Source: Gaeumannomyces sp. JS-464 (taxonomy: Eukaryota > Ascomycota > Sordariomycetes > Magnaporthales > Magnaporthaceae). Taken from it: a DNA stretch of 64,000 nucleotides. Within the stretch, counting starts at the first letter, position 1; the number at the start of each line of letters is the position of its first letter. Positions 33,428 through 46,137 of this stretch are shown piece by piece. The position numbers and the translations under genes are program-made. The notes under the pieces were generated by a model. The model did no database searches, was not told the DNA's origin, and worked only from the letters and a program-made list of their open reading frames with translations. The stretch covers positions 1,364,001-1,428,000 of the forward strand of contig NGZR01000004.1 in NCBI GenBank assembly GCA_002197995.1. Direction: 5' to 3'.

Positions 33428-33915
33428 TGTTACGACTAATATGCAAACTTTTAGGATAGCAAGGTAAAAAGGGGCCTTAAAGTGGTGTTTTCGCCCCGCC
33501 CCGGTTACATAAAGTTACGTAAACTAAAAGGGATTTGTGGATTTGTAATAAAGTAATAAATCCAAAAAGGGATTTGTGGATTTGTAATAAAGCAATAAAT
33601 TTAAAAAGGGATTTGTGGATTTGTAATAAAGCAATAAATTTAAAAAGGATTTGTAGATTTGTGGCAAAACCATAAATTTAACCTAATATAAGGTAAAAGG
33701 CAGCGTATGTATAAAGGATGGATTTTTTATTATTTTAGGTAGTTTTAACTAAGGCTTCGGTATTAGTTAATTTAAATTAGCTTTTAAGCATCCCTTAGGG
33801 TAAGCAATTAAATTATCCTTTTAAATTACGTGTTTCCTTGTTAACTAAATTAGCGATATTGTTTTTTTCCTCCCCCGAAGTGTTTTACTTTAGGAGCAAA
33901 CCCCTAATTGTAACA
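33428..33915 (+). repeat. 3' LTR of Gypsy-C, one hairpin unit longer than the 5' LTR
   Basis: Starts TGTTACGACT and ends AATTGTAACA. Four 39-bp units (33530-33680) against three in the 5' LTR; the length difference (488 versus 449) is exactly one unit. Confidence 0.95.
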
Positions 33916-33920
33916 CGGTT

Positions 33921-36900
33921 CCGCTAACGTTTCGCCGTATAGGTTTGCATTTTTATAAAAGGAGATTTTTACGATTTCGTTTAATTTATTAGCGTTATTA
34001 AGATTTTTTAAATTATAAGTTGCGATAAGTTATAAAATAAAAGTTATTAGTTCCCGGATAAGGCGGATAAGCGCGAGTGTAGCGAATTTTTTGTTATGCC
34101 GAAAGCGTGTCGCTTCGCTGTCGGTAAAGCGGTGTTTAAGCTTATTTCCGTTTTTATTAGTTTAAAAACGTTTATTCGGAGCTATTATATCGAAACGGGC
34201 TTTTAACGCTCTCGTGTCGTAAATGTTTTACTTTTTTTCCGCCGTTTAACCCATTTAATTTGGCTTTTTTTTAAGGTAACGGTTTTAAAAAGGTCGTTTC
34301 GTCGCGTTATCGGGCGCTAATTTAATTCCGTGCGTAATTAACTTTTTAGCGAAAAAAATGGATTTAAAGTAGTAAGATGCTTTAAATTTGGTATATTACA
34401 TGCGGTTTTTCCCTGTCGTTTTTTTAACGTTCGTATGTTAATTGCATTTTTTCCTAGCTTCGTTTTCGCGGTAGCGATTTTGGCTTCGATTTTTAAGTTA
34501 CTAGCAAAACCGTTTATAAAAACGAGCTTATCGCCGCTTATTATTAATACATTAGCCACTTTTACAATATAAAAGCGTTAAAGCATGCCGAGGTTTTAAA
34601 AAAGGCTAAAAATAACGATAAAAAAACGAGGAGGACGAGGAGCACGCTATTTAAAGCCGGCGTTACGCCTTCCTTTTAACGCGCTTTCGCTTTTATATTA
34701 CTAGTGTTTACCGTTAAGGTTTCCGCGCCGCTTATACTAATTACAACCCCGTTTTATCGTCGGCGTTTCGCTAATGTTTTATTCGCGTTTTGCGCGGTTT
34801 TTCCGAATAGGTTACCGGCGTGCGTTTAAAAATTAAGTAAATAGTTATTATTATAGCTTAAGGCAGGCTCGCTTTAAATGGCCCGATTATTTTGCGCTTT
34901 CGTTTCGCCCTTTTTCCCTTTTCGTCCCGCAGCCTTTCGCCGCTGGTTAAAGTTAAAGTGCACGTTTAGGCCTTTTTTTAGGACGTCGCTAGGCGGGTTA
35001 TTCCTTTTTAACGCGTTAAGCTAAACCGGTTATGCGTTAATCCGGTGCTGGTATTTCGCTTAAATTTCGCTATTAGTTCGGTGGTTTTAACTTATTGGGA
35101 TGTTTTTTATAAAAGTTTTGGATTTTATTATTTGCTTTTTTTAAGTTCCGTAACGGTTGCCAAGTTAGCTTATAAAAAGCCGCCCATTTTACTTTATATT
35201 TTAATGCGTTAAGCGTTCCTTTAAGTTTAAAATGCGGTCGAAATGCTACTTTTTTACCGGCTCCTCGTTTGCGTTTTTTTAGTTGTTTACTAGCGTTATA
35301 CCGGCGGCTCGCTTATCGTGCTTAACGTTTATCGCCTCCTGCTTTAAAAAAACCGGGGTTTTTTTTTTAAATTAACGAAACGTGGAAAACGGGGAATAGT
35401 TTATAATACGTTAGTAAGTTAACGGTTAAAATTCGGCGGTAAACTTTTATAACCGGGTACGGTTCGATTTATTTTTCGGCGAATTTGTGCGTAAACCGGG
35501 AGGTAGCTATGTTTTTTATGCTAATTTATACCAGGTTGCTTTGCGTAAAAGTTTTCGCGTTAATTTAATATCGATTTGCCGTTTTCGTATACCTTTTTTT
35601 TATTAGATTTAATTAACGTTTTAATGTGGTTTTAAACTTTTTAAACCCGGTTTGCGATTGTAATAGCGTTATGGATTTTTCGTTATTACGTTAATATTTT
35701 ACCGGTTAATTGCTCGCTTTTCGGTTTCGTGCTTATATAAGGGTTCCACTTATAATTGGCGAAAAAAGGGGAAATTTTAATGGTTTTTAATACGTGGTTA
35801 TTACTAGCGAACTTTTTTAACGGGAGTTAATTAACCCAATCGTTTTAATAGTATAAGTAAAATGCTTGCAAGTATTATTTTATATACGCGTTTAGGATTT
35901 CCGATTGCTTATCGAATTTGGAATAAAACGATAATAAAAGTTTAAACGTAACGCCGAGGTTTTTGTTTAGTTTTTTCCAAAATGCAATATAAATTGCCGG
36001 CCTCGGTTCGAAATAATGGTATTTAAGGTGCCGTATAAGCGATACTTTTGCGAAAAAAAAGCGTTTGCTAAACGGCCCGCGTTAATTTGCATTATTAAAA
36101 TATAATAGCGCATTTTCGTTAACGGGTGCACTATTATTATAATATAATGGTAAATGATATTTTAACGTTCGCATAACGGTAGCGGGTTAACGTAATTAAC
36201 GGAAATATTTTTTACGGTTTAAATAGCACTAGTAATAGTTTTAATAACCCGTTTAGGGATTTTTCCCCCATTTTAAATGCTTTGCATAAATGGCAGCCCC
36301 GGATAAATGCGTTAACGTTTCGCGATAACCGTGGTTAAATATATGTTTTACGCATAAAATTTTAAGTTTTACTGCGTTTTAAATAGCCGCTTAATAATAA
36401 ACTATGCGTTTTATGCAAGATTTAAAATTTAAACGTTTAATTAAGAGGGATAAATAGCCGGTTTTTGCAATACACGCGCTTTCGTATCGTTTAGCAATCG
36501 GTTTTAACCAGTTTAACTTATTTCCGAATCCAAACGGGGAATTATCATTTCGTCGGGTTTTACAAGCAAAATATTATAGCCCGTGCTAATTTCGAAATGG
36601 CGTACGCCTTTTTTATTAGCACGTTTATATGTTCGAACGTATCGAAAACTTTTAATAACGTTAAAGTTTCGCTAAAACCCTACCGTTTTAGTAATAATAA
36701 TATTCGTTAGCAAAACGTTACCTTTTCGTCGGTTACGTCCCGAATGTTCGTTAAACGGACGCCGGGAAACGTAAAAGTGCGTCGGGAATAATAGCGGTTT
36801 TCCCGGTTTTATATACGATATGAAATTTAAAATTGCTAAGGAATTTCGACCATTTAATTTATCGTTAGTTTAAAAGTTTAATAATTGCGAAAAATTGGAA

Positions 36901-38916
36901 GTTTTATGGTTTATTTACATTTTTACCGGCGATTTGGCGTTTTAAAATTTAAGTTTCCATTTTTTAAATGCTTTAATAATCGCTAGGAGCTTTTTATTAT
37001 ATATTTCGTAATTGCATTCCGTTAGCGAATGTTTAGCGGAAAAAAGGCGATAAGCCGACGTATTTTTTTTAAATTTACTTGTAAAAAAACTCCCCCCGTG
37101 GCCCAGTTAAAAGCGTTTACCTTTACAATCGTTTTTAACGCTGGGTTATAAAAAGCTAATGTAATTTTCGAAAAGAAAACGTTGCGAAGCCGGCGAAAAG
37201 CTGCCGAAGCTTTTTTCGGTAAGTAGCCCGGCCAGCTTTTCGTTTTTATTAACGTAGTTAATAAACGGACTATTGCGAAAAAGCCCCGAATAAACCGTTT
37301 GTAAAAGTTCGCGAACTTAAAAAAACGTTATAATTCCCGCAGCGTGGTAAATAATGCTTATAATTTAATCGCCGCCATTTTATTTAAGTTTATCCGGATT
37401 CCCGCCGTTAAAACGATAAAACCTAGGTATTTCGTTTTTTTTTACATTAAACTCGCACTTTCGGATATCGATGGATAAGCCGGTGTCGGCGAGTTTTCGT
37501 ACCATTTTTCTAACGTGTCGCCGGCATTTCACTTTGGTTTCGCTATAAATTAGGACGTTATTAAGGTAAGTTATAGCGTATTTGTTTAAAAAGTTTTTTA
37601 AAGTGTGGTTAATGTAATGCTAAAAAGAGCTAAAAGCGCTTGTTATGCTAAAGTTGGCTACCAGGCATTTAAATAGCCCGAATTTAGTAATAAACGCGGT
37701 TTTCCATTCGTTTTTTAAAGCGATATGCAAGCGATTAAACACCGTTATAATATCCATTTTGCTATACCATTTCGCTTTTAATAACGCTTTTAATGTTTCC
37801 TTAATAAGGGGAATCGGGTACCGGTTTTTAACTATAACGTTATTTAACCTTTTATAATCCACGCAAACCTTAACCCCTTCGCCCGGCTTTCGGGCGAGGA
37901 GGATCGGGGCTGCCGCCGGCGATGCATTAAAACGGATAAACCTTTTCGCTAGGTGGCCGTCGAGGTATTTTTTACCACGCGCAGCTTTTGTTGTAATATA
38001 GCGCGGTTATAGTAATACGGTGGCGTTTCGCCGGGGAAAAGTTTAATTTTATAATCGAACGGCTTATATAAAGGCAGGTTATTTGCGTTTTAAAAAAGGA
38101 AACATTTAACAAGGTTGTAAACTTTTTAAGGAAATTTTTTAAAGATTTTTTCCATTATTACAAATAGTTTTTTTTTTAAAAACTTTTTAATATTTTTATC
38201 GAATACCCGGCGTAAATATAGCGCTTTTTTAACCCATTTTTTAAACGCTTAAACTTTAAGTTCCAATTTAATGCCTTCGGGGAAATCCTCGGTTTGGAAA
38301 ATGGCTTAAAAAATTGCCGTCGGCGTATTTTAAACGAGGTTATCGAACGACTGGAAGTTTAACAGGGTGTTATTTTTTATTAAAGCGAGGAACTTTACTT
38401 ACGGCATGGTTTGGGTATAAACTTTTTCCTGCTTATAAAAGGTTAAAAAGTTGGGTGCGTTTAAAACGCGGATTTCCATATCCGTAATCGGTGCCGGGTC
38501 GGTTTCCGCCACCGTAACGCTGTTTATACTTAACGTTCCCGCCGCTTAATTAACCGCCGGGTTATAATGTTTTAGTTATAATAAGCTTAAAATAACGTTT
38601 AATCCTTTTAAAAGCTAATAATAAAAGGTTATAGTTTTCGTAGTATTGCCAAACGTGTAAATGGTTTTAACGCAATCGGTAATGCGCTTTACTAACGCTC
38701 CGTTTGCAAATCGAAAAGGTTTTAATTTCGGTAATTAAAACTTAAATAGGTTATATATATACGCGAATGTGTTATCGATAAACGCCTAAAAGGAACATTT
38801 AATATTAACTAGTAATCGATAAAATATTAGCTGGTTTCCGTAAGGAAATAGCATAATGTTAAAGGAAAACGTTATATTAAGTTTTATAAATTTAAAATAT
38901 ATATCGTCCTTTTTTT
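33921..38916 (-). pseudogene. pol: Gypsy-Y: pol of an older, different chromovirus, interrupted on both sides
   Basis: Minus-strand order. Protease/linker: about 38560-38830 (FANGALVKRITDCV..TFGNTT). RT: about 37400-37990, with LLARKPGEGVKVCVDYKRLN near 37880 and the longest open piece 37620-37862; its catalytic box is YLNN near 37570 (from YLDD). RNase H: about 36830-37070 ([17 protein letters not shown]). Integrase: about 35420-36400, with RGCHLCKAFKMG zinc-binding block near 36280 and PFFANYKWNP. LFPVFHVSL lies near 35390. Chromodomain: about 35085-35250 (YKVKWAAFYKLTWQPLRNL). Below 35080 I recognise nothing; a 74-codon frame (34338-34559 minus) has no motif. It resembles the B/C/D/E family only in domain order. 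Confidence 0.85.
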
Positions 38917-39344
38917 TATTACGACCAGCATGCAAACCTTAGGATAAAAGGACGGGAAAGGCCCAGTTTAACGCTTTTACCCCGTATTAAAACACGTGGA
39001 GTTACGTAACCCCAGCTGGATTTTTGGATTTATATTCGAAGGATTACAAATTTATAAAGCCAAAAGGATTTTTAAATTTATGTTTAAAAAACTACAAATT
39101 TATAAATCCAAAGTCGGTTAAAGCAAAAGGCAGCGTATATATAAAGGATGGGTTTTTTTATGTTTTAGGTAGTTTTAATTAAAGCTTTAGCATTAGTTAA
39201 CTTAAGTTAGCTTTTAAGCATCCCTTAAGGTAAGCAATTAAATTGTCCTTTTAAATTACGTGTTTTTTTGTTAATTAAATTAGCGATATTGTCCTTTCCT
39301 CCCTCGAAATGCTTTACTTTAAAAACAAACCCCTAATTGTAACA
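38917..39344 (+). repeat. 5' LTR of Gypsy-D (subtype with divergent hairpin units)
   Basis: Starts TATTACGACCAGCATGCAAA and ends AATTGTAACA; 428 bp. The repeat zone (about 39010-39110) differs from that of Gypsy-B/C: units read GGATTTTTGGATTTAT..CAAATTTATAAAGCC, so this is a sister LTR subtype. TATA core near 39135. Confidence 0.92.
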
Positions 39345-39374
39345 TTTTAACTGATTTTGTTTAGTACTTTATCG

Positions 39375-40420
39375 GAAAAAAAATAGTGCAATTATAGCAA
39401 GCAGCGGTAAAAAGTTTAAAAAAACAAACCACGGTTTTTACTTTTAACGGTGTTAAATACGACCTTAACGAAGCAGCCGATACGGCTAGCCTTTTTAAAC
39501 TTATAACAACCGAAATCGCTAAAAGCTAGGCCGAGGTAAAGCAATTTACTGCGAAATTAATATCTTTTAAAGCATTTATCGCAATCCGAGCGTACAAATT
39601 CCCGTTCCCGGATTTTTACAAAAAGGAGGACGGCAAATTTAAAACGTTTTTTACTAAATGCAAAAGCTATTTTAAATTTTACGAACGGCAATTCGTAAGC
39701 GAAAAATAAAAGGTTGCTTACGTTGCTATTAAGTTGGACGGTAAAATGAAAATAGTTTTAACCAATTTAAAGTAACTATTTTAAAAGGTATAAGGATAGC
39801 TAAAAAGCTATTAAGCTTATTTTCGCCAGCTTCGAAACCTTCGGAAAAAAAGTCGGAAAAATGTTCGGTATTATTAACGAAAACCGAATCGCCGAATAAA
39901 CCTGTTAATTTTTAAATAAAAAAAAGCCGCAGTTAAATACGCCGCAAATTTTTAACGGATTAGCATTAAGCTTAACTAAAGCGACGCTACGTTAATGCTG
40001 CATTTTTACAACGGGTTATGCGAAAACGTAAAAGATAAATTTACAAAACAAAATCGCCCGGAGTTTTTTACGAATTACGTTAGGGATGCGGTTCGCATTA
40101 GCGATAAACTATACGAACGATAACAAAAAAAAAAGGATATGGTTTTAAAAATGCGGCATAAAATAAAGCTAATTAAAAAAAGGCCAAATAATAACCTATT
40201 ACGGTTTACAAAACGCACCCGGGCTTTATAAACCTTAGTGCGAAAACCGCTTACTAGTAATAAAGGCAATAAAAAAAGCAAAAACAAAACTTAAAAAACG
40301 GGAAATGTTTTAAATGCGGCTAAACTAGCTATATAAAAGTTAATTACTTTTAACGGGATAATAACCGCTAAATAACGAACTTTTAGCGAACGTAAAAAAG
40401 CTTAATATAAAAAAAACTAT
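39375..40420 (+). pseudogene. gag: Gypsy-D gag, degraded
   Basis: Same protein as Gypsy-C gag. The knuckle at 40306-40347 reads CFKCG..SYIKVNY: the zinc-binding His and last Cys both became Tyr (CAC to TAT/TAC, TGC to TAC), classic C-to-T and G-to-A changes. Other stops are frequent. Confidence 0.8.
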
Positions 40421-40429
40421 GTTTTAAAA

Positions 40430-43400
40430 CGGCGTTTAACTGGACGTGCTATTATAATAAGCTATATGCTATATACTAATTCGATAAAAAGGCTATCGGA
40501 TAATATCTTTGGAAATTTTAAAACGTTTGCATATTTAAAACTACGAAGCTCGAGTACGATAGCGAGGGAAAGCAGCGCGTCGCTTTCGGGTTTACAAGCT
40601 CGGAAAAGGAAAACGACGCCGTTTTTTATAAAGCCCAAAAAGGAACAGCTTTAACAAATGGTTCGAAAAAAGGAAAAGCCCGAAAAAAGCTTTTAAACTA
40701 AACACACCTTTTTTAAAAGTCGGAAAATTTTAACACCGACGCCGAAATAAATTAAAACGGTTAAACTTTTAAAACAGCCGAGTTTTAAAAACAAGCAAAA
40801 AGTTTAAACGGTAAAACCTTTATATTTATAATTCGCGAAAGCTAAATAAGCTGGAAAACCCAGCGTGCTTTTACGCTTTTCCACGTTTTAAAATGTTTTT
40901 AAAACGTTAAGGTTTTAAAATACCCCGACGAACCGTTATATTACGTTACCCCGGCGGACGGAAATAACGGCTAACCTTTATCGTGGTTTAGCGACCAGCA
41001 AAAAGTTAAATATGCTAGTTATAAATTTAACGACGTAAACGAGCTAAAATAAATTACGCTAATAACCGAGGATTACCTTAGCATTAATTTAAAACACCCC
41101 GAATATTTGTACCTTTTTTAGGCAAAATGCATTTACGAAAAATGCAAATTCCATTTACGACCTAAGCTTAAATACGACTTTTTTTACGAAAATCGAAAAA
41201 CGAGCTTAAAGTTAAACCCCGTTTAGCATTCCAATTACCACGGTAAAAGCTAACCCGAATCGGCAAATTTACCGCAATTTTTAAACCTAACGAGCGATAC
41301 CTAATGCTATGTGTTATTAAAACGCTTAATTAAAAAAAATGCGAAATTGCGAAATGCAAAAAACATATGGCATAAAAAGCGGAAATTTAACATTGGAAAA
41401 TCGTATAAACGTATATTTCGTTTAACCCGGATAAAAAAACGAACGTACGGTATTCGTTCTTTTTACTAAAAATTAAAAAAACTACCCGAACGGAAAGCAC
41501 GGAATGGAAAAAAAAAAACCAATAAAAACCTTTGCAATAGCAAAATCGAGTTAACCATACGACCTATTAACATTCCGGATGGAATATTAAAAAAAAAAAG
41601 GTTAAAATAATAATCGATTGTAAAATATAAAGCGATTATATATCGTTATAAGCAATTAAACGGTATAAAATTCCTATAAAACGAAAATATTAACCGTATT
41701 AATTAAAAACGGTCGAAAAAATATTTATCGCTTATAATAAAAAATGGATCGATTAAAAAATATAGCTAGTAATATTACGCACCCGAAATAGGGAAAACGT
41801 TATTATTATATTAAATAAGCTAAATATAAAAAAAAGAAATGTAATTTTCGAAATCCCTTAATTTAAAAAAAATAATTTACGGATAAATTGGATTACCGGT
41901 TAAATTTAATAGGAAAAGCTACAAATAATTAAAACGGTTTACTAATTACGAATTTTAAACCGTAAATATAAAAAGCAATAAAATAAGGTTATAACGGCGA
42001 TAAAACTTAATAATCCACCTTCGCATTTAGCATTAACAAATATACAATTATCCAAAATGGAAAGCGATTAAAACGATTAAATTAACATTAAAAAACGGTT
42101 TGCAAATATTTCGGAAAAATACCATAAATACGAAAAATTGTTTCGGAAAAACCTAAAAACGGTACTTCCCAAATATAAACCGTTCGACTTTAAAATTAAA
42201 CTTAAACTAAATACGCAATTTAAATACCAAAAGCTATATTAGTTTAACCTTCGGTAATAAAAAGTGCTAAAAAAACAATTAAAAAAAAACTTACGAAAAG
42301 GATATATTAAACTTTTCGACTTTTTAATAAAACATAAAATTTTATAAAAAAAAAGAAAAATAGGACGGAATAAATATGCATCGAATACCGCCTATTAAAT
42401 AAAACTACGATTAAAAATCGATATTTTTTACCTTTTATCGATAAATTACGAAACAAACTCGGCAAAGTTTAGTATTTTACGGCTTTAAATTTACAAAAAG
42501 CTTACAGCTTAATACGGATTAAAAAAGGCTAAAAATGGCTTACGGCTTTTAAAATAAAGTTTAAATGCTACGAGTTTTTAGTAATAACCTTCGGATTTAT
42601 TAACGCATTAGCTACGTTTTAAAGGATAATTAACCATATATTACGCGAGCATTTCGATATTTTTATTTTCGCGTATTTAAACGATATTTTAATCTTTTCG
42701 AAAACGATGGAAAAGTATAAACAGCACGTATATAAAATGCTTTAAAAGCTGCTAAACGCAAAGCTTTTTATTAAACTAGAAAAGTGCGAATAGTATTCGC
42801 AAAAAGTCGCTTTTTTAAGGTTTGTAATTACATTTGGACAAATTTGCATAAACTTTAAAAAAATCGAAAAAGTTAAAAAATAGCTTATATTTAAAAACGT
42901 TATAAAAGTATAAAGGTTTTTAAAGTTTTTAAACTTTTATAAACGGTTTATCCGTAATTATAGCAAAATCGCCGTACTATTTATAAACCTTACCAAAAAT
43001 AACCATTAATTTTATTAGGAAAAATAAAAACAAAAGGCTTTTAAATAATTACGGAACGCCGTGGTAAAAAAACTAATATTAATACTTCCAAACCCGGAAA
43101 AACCTTTCGAAATTAAAACTAACGCGTTAAATTACGCGATTAGCGGCTAATTCGAATAGCGAAATAATTAAAAACGGTTGCACTTTTGCGCGTTTTTTTC
43201 GCAAAAGTTAAATAAACCTAAGTTAAATTACCAAATCCACGATAAAAAAAACTTTTAACAATAATCCGAGCATTCGAAAAATAGCGACCGCATTTTTACA
43301 AAGCGAAGCATTAGGTTATAATATATACGAATTATAAAAACTTAACACATTTTACTATAAAAAAAACTTAAATAAACGATAAATCCGTTAAAGCGAGTTT

Positions 43401-44830
43401 TTGCAAAACTACGACATTCGGATCGAATACCGGAAAAGGTTGGAAAACGGCCGGGCGGATGCCTTAAGCTAACAACCGAACCACTAGGTCGCAATACCTA
43501 AAAAAACACAAGTGATTTTAACGGAAAAACTAAACGGATTTTTAATTCCGGTATAAAAATACTCGTTAAAACGGTTTGGTAAAGAAAAGTTTAAACCCCA
43601 GGAAAAATTTAACAAATTTACAGCTAATTAGCATACGGTTATTAAAACGTAAAAAAAACGTAAAAACGGTTTAATAATATTACAGGTTCGCAAAAACTTA
43701 AACCGAAATATAAAACGCAATAAAAGATTGCGAATGTTATGCTAAAAACAAAGCTAATAGGCATAAACCCTATGTGTTATTATAACCCTTATTAGCATTG
43801 GATAAAGTATAGCAAAAATTACTATAAATTTCGTTATTAAACTTTTTTAATCCAAAAAACTAATAATTGGAGCGAAATACGATAATATATTAGTAATAAT
43901 AAATAGGCTTACCAAATACGCCTTATTTTTACCATATAAAAAAAGCAGTAACGCTATAAAACTAACGTACGTTTTTATTAAACACGTAATAACGGAACAC
44001 GGTACGCCGAACCGTTTAATTACGAATAAAAACAAACTATTTATAAGCAAATTTTAAAAAGGATTTACGAATAGGCTAAAAGCGAAACACTTTTTATTTA
44101 TAACTTACCATTTTTAAACAAATAAATAAACGAAGCGGATAAGCCAAACCATAAAGCAATATTTACGTTATTACATTAATTACAAACAAAACGATTAGGT
44201 ATAATTACTTTTATAGCTTAATTCGTTTATAACAACTTAATTTATAAAAGCATAAAAACTATACCGTTTTATGCGAATTACGGGTTTACGCCTATAGCAT
44301 ATAAAAAACCCAAAGCAGGAAAACATGCTTTAATAGCGGAAATACAAATAACGAAATTTACTAAACTGCACAAATACTTTTAAGCAAAACTAAAAAAGCT
44401 GCGGTACCGCATAGCTATTTAAACAAATAAAAAAAAAATCGAAAAACCGACTTTTTAAAAAAAAATAACGTTTATCTTTTTCGACGAAATATTAAAATAA
44501 AACGACCGAGCGATAAGCTAAACCATAAAAAATTAAAACTTTTTAAAAAATTAAAACTTTTTAAAATATTAAAAAAGGTTTCGGATATAAATTATAAATT
44601 TCGATTACCGCCAATTATAAAATCCCACCCGGTTTTTTATATTTCCTTATTTAAATTAGCGCTACCGGGCTTTAAAAGCGACGAGTTAATAAAAATCGAT
44701 TTAAAACAAAAGTACGAAATCGAAGAAATTTTAAATTATAAGCTAAAAAGCAGGCTTAAAAAGTACCTAATTAAATGGAAAAGGTACGGCTACGAAAAAA
44801 ACACGTGGGGGGAATTAACTTTATAAATTG
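40430..44830 (+). pseudogene. pol: Gypsy-D pol polyprotein, degraded
   Basis: RT box YLND at 42674-42685. RNase H about 43120-43380. Integrase core about 43870-44180, including NRLITNKNKLFISKF. Chromodomain 44700-44830 is well preserved: KYEIEEILNYKLK then YLIKWKRYGYEKNTW. A direct repeat of the AAAACTTTTTAAAA type near 44535-44570 is a small local duplication absent from Gypsy-B and C. Confidence 0.86.
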
Positions 44831-44893
44831 TTAAAAAGCTTTAATAAAATACCGGCAAAAGCATTTGTAAAAAGGTTAGCAAAAAGAAAAGGT

Positions 44894-44933
44894 TTTAAGG
44901 AAAAAGTCCGATATCGTTAAACTTTTCCTTAAA
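44894..44933. terminator. Hairpin between pol and the antisense ORF of Gypsy-D
   Basis: Arms TTTAAGGAAAAAGT (44894-44907) and AACTTTTCCTTAAA (about 44918-44932) pair around CCGATATCGTT. Third position-conserved hairpin of the family. Confidence 0.45.
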
Positions 44934-45006
44934 CGGTCGTGTTAAAGTTTAAACCCGAAACCTCGGTAAAAAAAACCAAAGCTATACCCGGTATGCCACA
45001 AAACCC
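44934..45006 (-). other. tRNA-derived segment, damaged (Gypsy-D)
   Basis: Aligns with 32691-32762. The B-box now reads GGGTTTAAACTTT, so it is lost. CGGTCGTG (acceptor side) and GCCACAAAACC (opposite end) are kept. Confidence 0.5.
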
Positions 45007-45059
45007 CAAAAAGCTATTAAGGAAGCCATAATTTATTACGGTTAAAAAAAAAAGCAGGT

Positions 45060-45610
45060 TTAAATTAAAATTAACCTCGAATGCTTACCAATCGGGGGAA
45101 ACGGCAAAAGCTACAAATAGCTCGGGTTATAAAGCAGCCTAGCGAGCTTTACGATTGGCCTCCTCCCGTTCGACACGCTTTAACTCCTTTATAGCGTTAA
45201 TACCATAACGAATTACACGCATCTTTTTTCGAACCACATTTTTTTTTGTTTTCGCAAACGCTTAAATTTGTTATCTAAAATACAGCGTTCGTTATTTAAA
45301 GCGCGACGTTTTTTTTTCACCGCTTTAACCTCCGCTTTTATTTGCTGGTATTATAAGCCGATAAAACGGAACTATTCGAGGGAAAAACTTAAAATGTCGC
45401 AACCCGAGCGGTTTTAACCAAAACATTCCACGCACCGCGATAAGTCCTAAAAAAAGGCTTACATTTTTCGCGCTTTAAAATTTCGTAATAAAAAAAGCAA
45501 AAAGGCATTTCGATAAGAAAGGAAAAATTTAAACAAGCAAATTTTTACGCTAAAAGGTTTTTTTCGCAAAAAGGACGTTTTCGCACCCGACCAAACATTT
45601 TGTTAAAATA
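45060..45610 (-). pseudogene. Antisense ORF of Gypsy-D, most diverged copy
   Basis: The minus strand keeps KFKRLRKQKKMWFEKR (about 45210-45260) and a preceding Lys/Arg/Glu-rich segment that is longer than in the other copies. The Cys block near 45400-45500 is badly damaged. Recognised through its position and the RLRKQKKMW motif shared with Gypsy-E. Confidence 0.5.
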
Positions 45611-45710
45611 AAAAAAGGACGGAAATTAGTAAAAAAAAAGTATTTACCATTAATAAAAGCAGGGCGATAAGGTATGGTTAAAAAAATTTGGCTTAAAAAA
45701 GAAAACTTAA

Positions 45711-46137
45711 TATTACGACCAGCATGCAAGCTTTAAAATAACAAAACGAAAAGGGCCTAGTTTAGCGCTTTTACCCCGTATTAAAACACGTAAAGTTACG
45801 TAACCCCAGCTGGATTTTTAGATTTGTATTCGAAAAACCATAAATCCATAAAGCTAAAAGGATTTTTAAATTTGTGTTTAAAAAATTACAAATCCACAAA
45901 TCCAAAATCGGTTAAAGCAAAAGGCAGCGTATATATAAAGAATAAGTTCCTTTGTATTTCAAATAGTTTTAATTAAGGCTTCGGTATTAATTAATTTAAG
46001 TTAGCTTTTAAGCATCCCTAAGGCAAGCAATTAAATTATCCTTTTAAGTTACGTGTTCCCCTGTTAACCAGATTAGCGATACTGTCCTTTCCTCTCTTAA
46101 GGTGCCTTACTTTAAAAGCAAACCCTTAATTGTAACA
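45711..46137 (+). repeat. 3' LTR of Gypsy-D
   Basis: Starts TATTACGACCAGCATGCAAG and ends AATTGTAACA; 427 bp. Same divergent repeat subtype as its 5' partner. Confidence 0.92.

Larger units (their letters stand above)
26431..33915 (+). mobile_element. Gypsy-C: complete RIP-degraded chromovirus with CGGTT target duplication
   Basis: LTRs at 26431-26879 and 33428-33915. The 5-mer CGGTT occurs at 26426-26430 and again at 33916-33920, which fixes both ends. Total length is 7,485 bp. Same family as Gypsy-A, B, D and E. Internal order: gag, pol, hairpin, two tRNA-like segments, antisense ORF. Confidence 0.96.
38917..46137 (+). mobile_element. Gypsy-D: complete RIP-degraded chromovirus inserted in Gypsy-Y
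   Basis: LTRs 38917-39344 and 45711-46137. TTTTT precedes the left LTR (38912-38916) and follows the right LTR (46138-46142), fitting a 5-bp duplication, though a T run is weak evidence alone. Stronger: minus-strand Gypsy-Y gag (46138-46316) continues into its protease at 38916, across the element. Length 7,221 bp. Confidence 0.92.

Noticed and set aside
33530..33680. CRISPR-like array of regularly spaced repeats
   Set aside because: Units of 39 bp are directly adjacent with no unique spacers, occur in every LTR of the family, and the genome is fungal.
37081..37145. Sequence GTGGCCCAGTTAAAAGCG with later CGCTGGGTTA that looks like a tRNA
   Set aside because: Lies inside the Gypsy-Y RT/RNase H connection, has no T-arm consensus and no acceptor pairing.
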